Positions 23,988 to 24,203 of a stretch of 24,203 bases of DNA are shown piece by piece. Position 1 is the stretch's first letter; every line of letters starts with the position of its first letter. This DNA comes from Azonexaceae bacterium (GTDB lineage Bacteria; Pseudomonadota; Gammaproteobacteria; Burkholderiales; Rhodocyclaceae): positions 1 to 24,203 of the forward strand of contig SSTB01000050.1 in the NCBI GenBank assembly GCA_009469665.1, read 5' to 3'. The position numbers and the translations under genes are program-made. The notes beneath the pieces were generated by a model. It was not told where the DNA came from. It saw only the letters and a list, made by a program, of their open reading frames with translations, and made no database searches.

Positions 23988-24145
23988 TCCTGCGCCAGCA
24001 TTTCTTCTGGCACAAGGCTTGCCGCATGTCCGGTCCGCCAGGATATCGGACACAGTTCCAGAATATTGGCCAGAAATGGCATCGACTAAACGTTCCCAGA
24101 CAAAGACCGCTACGCCAATGGCAACCGGGCATTATAAACGGAATA

Positions 24146-24161
24146 CTGGTTGTTTATACAG
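24146..24161. promoter_or_regulatory. Second LexA-type box
   Basis: CTGG-TTGTTTAT-ACAG matches the LexA consensus with one mismatch (CTGG for CTGT) and resembles known single-mismatch SOS boxes. It lies 42 bases from the right edge. Its target gene would probably be to the right of the window. Confidence 0.55.
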
Positions 24162-24179
24162 CCGTGAAAATCTGCTAGT

Positions 24180-24203
24180 GTGCGGAGCGCAATTTGCGCG
24201 CAC
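24180..24203. repeat. Palindrome at the right edge
   Basis: GCGCAA-T-TTGCGC (24187-24199) is perfect and is bracketed by GTGCG (24180-24184) and CGCAC (24199-24203). It may continue outside the window. Its function is unknown. Confidence 0.4.

Larger units (their letters stand above)
23634..24203. other. 570-base non-flagellar region after fliN: hairpin, intI remnant, LexA boxes
   Basis: No intact gene is visible here. Directly after fliN comes a GC palindrome, then the minus-strand remnant of an integron integrase (about 23700-23959), a perfect LexA box (23972-23987), and about 200 bases that are less GC-rich than the flagellar genes and hold a second LexA-type box and a palindrome at the edge. 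TGTCCG/CGGACA (about 24027-24052) is a further minor inverted repeat. No canonical GTTRRRY integron core site was found by eye in 24000-24203. Confidence 0.7.

Noticed and set aside
23690..24082. 130-codon minus-strand open frame read as an intact hypothetical protein
   Set aside because: Only a 13-residue stretch in it resembles a known family (IntI), and the rest of the similarity continues in another frame. The LexA box and probable promoter fall inside its first third. It is better explained as a pseudogene starting at 23959.
24076..24203. Plus-strand ATG followed by an open frame to the right edge
   Set aside because: Only 42 codons, no ribosome-binding site, no recognisable family, and it contains the second LexA-type box internally. 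It cannot be supported without sequence beyond the edge.
24000..24203. attI or attC recombination site
   Set aside because: No GTTRRRY or RYYYAAC core was found by eye on either strand, and the inverted repeats seen are short and lack attC organisation.
1..24203. CRISPR arrays, tRNA or rRNA genes, insertion sequences with terminal repeats
   Set aside because: No direct-repeat/spacer pattern, no tRNA-like or rRNA-like stretch and no transposase were seen. The only mobile-element trace is the intI remnant.

Overview
The window is a high-GC (roughly two-thirds G+C by eye), densely packed flagellar gene cluster. Its gene content is typical of a polar-flagellated betaproteobacterium, probably of the Rhodocyclales type: an FlrB/FlrC two-component pair, sigma-54 promoters in front of fliE and fliK, a sigma-28 promoter in front of flagellin, a YcgR/PilZ brake, a second FliK-like protein and a stand-alone FlhB-C-like protein. 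The taxonomic placement is inference from gene content and composition; no rRNA is present.

Layout from left to right. (1) 1-4192, minus strand: two tandem TPR-glycosyltransferase genes with a GTGA overlap. The downstream one also carries an N-terminal methyltransferase domain and runs off the left edge. They are divergent from flagellin and are candidates for flagellin glycan assembly. (2) 4412-10165, plus strand: fliC, flaG, fliD, fliS, fliT, a FliK-like gene, an FlhB-C-like gene lacking the NPTH self-cleavage motif, and ycgR. (3) 10394-12013, plus strand: an EptA/MCR-type phosphoethanolamine transferase, less GC-rich than its neighbours and not a classical flagellar gene. (4) 12066-14958, minus strand: fliE with its own sigma-54 promoter, then the sensor-regulator pair flrB-flrC. 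(5) 15065-23633, plus strand: fliF-fliG-fliH-fliI-fliJ, then a near-consensus sigma-54 promoter and fliK-fliL-fliM-fliN. These encode the MS ring, switch/C ring, export ATPase complex, hook-length ruler and stator-associated protein.

(6) 23634-24203 breaks the usual fliN-fliO-fliP-fliQ-fliR order. It holds no intact gene. On the minus strand it contains the decayed N-terminal part of an integron integrase (intI), with its recognisable motifs split over at least two reading frames. A perfect LexA (SOS) operator, CTGT-N8-ACAG, lies just before its start codon, as in functional integron integrase promoters. A second, near-perfect LexA-type box lies about 160 bp to the right. This is the least expected part of the window: an SOS-controlled integron platform appears to have once landed next to, or inside, the flagellar operon. 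If cassettes survive they should lie to the right, outside the window.

Regulatory reading (inference): FlrB/FlrC would activate sigma-54 holoenzyme at fliE and fliK, building the basal body, switch and hook. FliA (sigma-28, not in the window) would then fire the flagellin promoter at 4311-4337. The filament block encodes the filament, its cap and chaperones, and YcgR would couple c-di-GMP to motor braking.
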